Shown here: piece by piece, positions 33,830 through 35,114 of the stretch
Position numbering within the stretch: position 1 is the stretch's first letter
Layout of the letters: every line of letters begins with the position of its first letter
Assembly: GCA_017449935.1 (NCBI GenBank)
Contig: JAFSYP010000078.1
Location: forward strand, 1-35,114
Origin: Clostridia bacterium
GTDB lineage: Bacteria; Bacillota; Clostridia; Oscillospirales; Acutalibacteraceae
Direction of reading: 5' to 3'
Length of the DNA: 35,114 nt
The notes under the pieces: model-generated
The model's input: only the letters and a program-made list of their open reading frames with translations
Databases searched by the model: none
What the model was told of the DNA's origin: nothing
Position numbers and translations under genes: made by a program

Positions 33830-33858
33830 TTGACAAACCCTTCGGAGGCTGTTATAAT
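33830..33858 (+). promoter_or_regulatory. Consensus promoter of nrdD
   Basis: -35 TTGACA (33830-33835), 17-base spacer, -10 TATAAT (33853-33858): a perfect sigma-A consensus. This would give strong expression unless repressed, fitting the repressor-like sites just downstream. Confidence 0.9.
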
Positions 33859-33876
33859 AAGTCTCGTTGCGTGATT

Positions 33877-33921
33877 GCACATTTTGTGTCTATTTTTCGG
33901 ATTAGGCACAATATGTTGTGT
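33877..33921 (+). promoter_or_regulatory. Two candidate NrdR boxes downstream of the nrdD promoter
   Basis: Box 1 is GCACATTTTGTGTC (33877-33890) and box 2 is GCACAATATGTTGTGT (33906-33921). Box 2 is close to the known NrdR box type ACAcwAtATaTwGTgT. Centres are about 30-31 bases apart, i.e. three helical turns, the usual NrdR arrangement. NrdR (ATP/dATP-sensing repressor) controls nrd genes in many bacteria. No nrdR gene is in the window. Confidence 0.6.
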
Positions 33922-33967
33922 GTCACAACCGAAACCGGGACTATTTATGATGCGAGGGGTAAAATCT

Positions 33968-35114
33968 ATGTACACAGTCGTGAAGCGCGACGGCAGCACC
34001 GCCGAATTCGACATCGCCAAAATCTCCGCAGCGCTGCGCAAGGCGTTCGAGGCGCAGGGCAGAAACAGCCATCCCACCGTGATCGATCTGCTGGCTCTGA
34101 AGGTGACGGCGGATTTTGAAAGCAAGATCAAAGACGACAAGATCGCCGTCGAGGACATTCAGGACAGCGCGGAGGCGGTCCTGATCCAGGCGGGATATGC
34201 GGACGTGGCCAAGGCCTACATCCTCTACCGCAAGCAGCGCGAGAAGATCCGCAACATGAAATCCACCATCCTCGACTACAAAGAGCTGGTGGACAGCTAC
34301 GTCAAGGTCACCGACTGGCGCGTGAAGGAGAACAGCACCGTGACGTACTCCGTCGGCGGTTTGATCCTCTCCAACAGCGGCGCCATCACCGCCAACTACT
34401 GGCTGTCGGAGATCTATGACGAAGAGATCGCCAACGCGCACCGCAGCGCGGACATCCACCTGCACGACCTGTCCATGCTGACGGGCTACTGCGCAGGCTG
34501 GTCTTTGAAGCAGCTCATCCAGGAGGGCCTGGGCGGCATCCCCGGCAAGATCACCTCCTCTCCGGCAAGCCATCTCGCCACGCTGTGCAACCAGATGGTC
34601 AACTTTCTGGGCATCATGCAGAACGAATGGGCGGGCGCGCAGGCGTTCTCCTCGTTCGACACCTATCTAGCTCCGTTCGTCAAGGTGGACGATCTGTCCT
34701 ACGACGCGACCAAAAAGTGCATCGAGTCCTTTATCTTCGGCGTCAACACGCCGTCCCGCTGGGGCACGCAGTCGCCGTTCTCCAATATCACGCTCGACTG
34801 GGTCGTGCCGAACGATCTGGCGGAGCTGAACGCCATCGTCGGCGGCAAGGAGATGGATTTCAAATACAAAGACTGCCAAAAAGAGATGGACATGGTCAAC
34901 AAGGCGTTCATCGAGATTATGATCGAAGGCGACGCCAACGGCAGAGGCTTCCAGTATCCGATCCCGACCTATTCCATCACGCGCGACTTCGACTGGTCCG
35001 ACACCGAAAACAACCGTCTGCTGTTTGAAATGACGGCGAAATACGGCACGCCCTATTTCTCCAACTATATCAACTCCGACATGGAGCCGTCCGACGTGCG
35101 TTCCATGTGCTGCC
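33968..35114 (+). CDS. nrdD: Anaerobic ribonucleoside-triphosphate reductase (N-terminal part, cut by window edge)
   Basis: 382 codons visible. Reduces ribonucleoside triphosphates to deoxy forms under anaerobic conditions using a glycyl radical. The first about 90 residues form the ATP-cone that senses ATP/dATP (MYTVVKRDGSTAEFD... with ALRKAFEAQG). The catalytic barrel then begins, with NSTVTYSVGGL, HRSADIHLHDL and NTPSRWGTQSPFSNITLDW, as in class III NrdD. The C-terminal zinc site and glycyl-radical loop are beyond the window. The ATG has GAGGGG upstream. It depends on the activase at 32166. Its own promoter and NrdR-like sites precede it. Confidence 0.96.
   Translation, partial: MYTVVKRDGSTAEFDIAKISAALRKAFEAQGRNSHPTVIDLLALKVTADFESKIKDDKIAVEDIQDSAEAVLIQAGYADVAKAYILYRKQREKIRNMKSTILDYKELVDSYVKVTDWRVKENSTVTYSVGGLILSNSGAITANYWLSEIYDEEIANAHRSADIHLHDLSMLTGYCAGWSLKQLIQEGLGGIPGKITSSPASHLATLCNQMVNFLGIMQNEWAGAQAFSSFDTYLAPFVKVDDLSYDATKKCIESFIFGVNTPSRWGTQSPFSNITLDWVVPNDLAELNAIVGGKEMDFKYKDCQKEMDMVNKAFIEIMIEGDANGRGFQYPIPTYSITRDFDWSDTENNRLLFEMTAKYGTPYFSNYINSDMEPSDVRSMCC

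Overview
The window is a GC-rich, gene-dense chromosomal segment of a low-oxygen Firmicute. It most resembles Clostridia of the Oscillospiraceae/Ruminococcaceae type. That placement rests on several things seen here: clostridial-style SD sites and sigma-A promoters, an anaerobic ribonucleotide reductase (nrdD/nrdG), a YgiQ radical SAM protein, an Fe-S/FMN/FAD enoate-reductase-like enzyme, paired GluRS and GlnRS genes, and small palindromic intergenic repeats of a kind common in that family. The genus assignment is inference. No rRNA, tRNA, CRISPR array, prophage or insertion sequence was recognised.

Layout. 1-1176 (-) is the N-terminal part of a P2A-type (calcium-type) cation ATPase. 1177-1594 has no gene but carries two palindromic repeat units and a terminator. 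1595-4491 (-) is a two-gene cassette: a membrane-tethered, C-terminally anchored double zinc-ribbon protein, then a secreted/anchored protein with three TPM-like domains. 15101 down to 4555 (-) is a ten-gene co-directional run from one good promoter: gltX, glnS, a four-helix membrane protein, a lipoprotein, mreB, mreC, mreD, mrdA (PBP2), a MinD-like ATPase without minC, and a pduL-type phosphotransacylase. It therefore joins tRNA charging, the elongasome (cell-wall elongation and rod shape) and acyl-phosphate metabolism.

15102-18392 holds a doubtful small + strand ORF and a (-) membrane-protein group: a VTT/TVP38 protein, CorA, and an ArsB/NhaD-like permease. 18485-20542 is an Old Yellow Enzyme/2-enoate-reductase-like flavoprotein with its own promoter and a dyad next to it. 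20733-22601 is a membrane-anchored parvulin foldase with an internal acidic 14-residue repeat. 29225 down to 22724 (-) is a tightly coupled operon: O-antigen-ligase-like protein, YgiQ, EamA exporter, FAD oxidoreductase, RluA pseudouridine synthase.

29368-30156 (-) is a lipoprotein divergent from a + strand operon, 30316-32858: a YitT-like membrane protein, deoB and an nrdG-type activase, ending in a strong terminator. A relBE-type toxin-antitoxin pair (33012-33637, -) sits between the activase and its likely partner nrdD (33968 to the window end, +). nrdD has a consensus TTGACA/TATAAT promoter and candidate NrdR boxes.

Most of the window is housekeeping. The less ordinary points are the triple-TPM/zinc-ribbon pair, the aminoacyl-tRNA synthetase-to-mre-to-minD-to-pduL run, the toxin-antitoxin promoter with two overlapping 17-bp-spaced promoters, a palindromic repeat that looks co-opted as the toxin-antitoxin terminator, and the NrdR-like sites at nrdD. 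I did not find a clearly new biological system.
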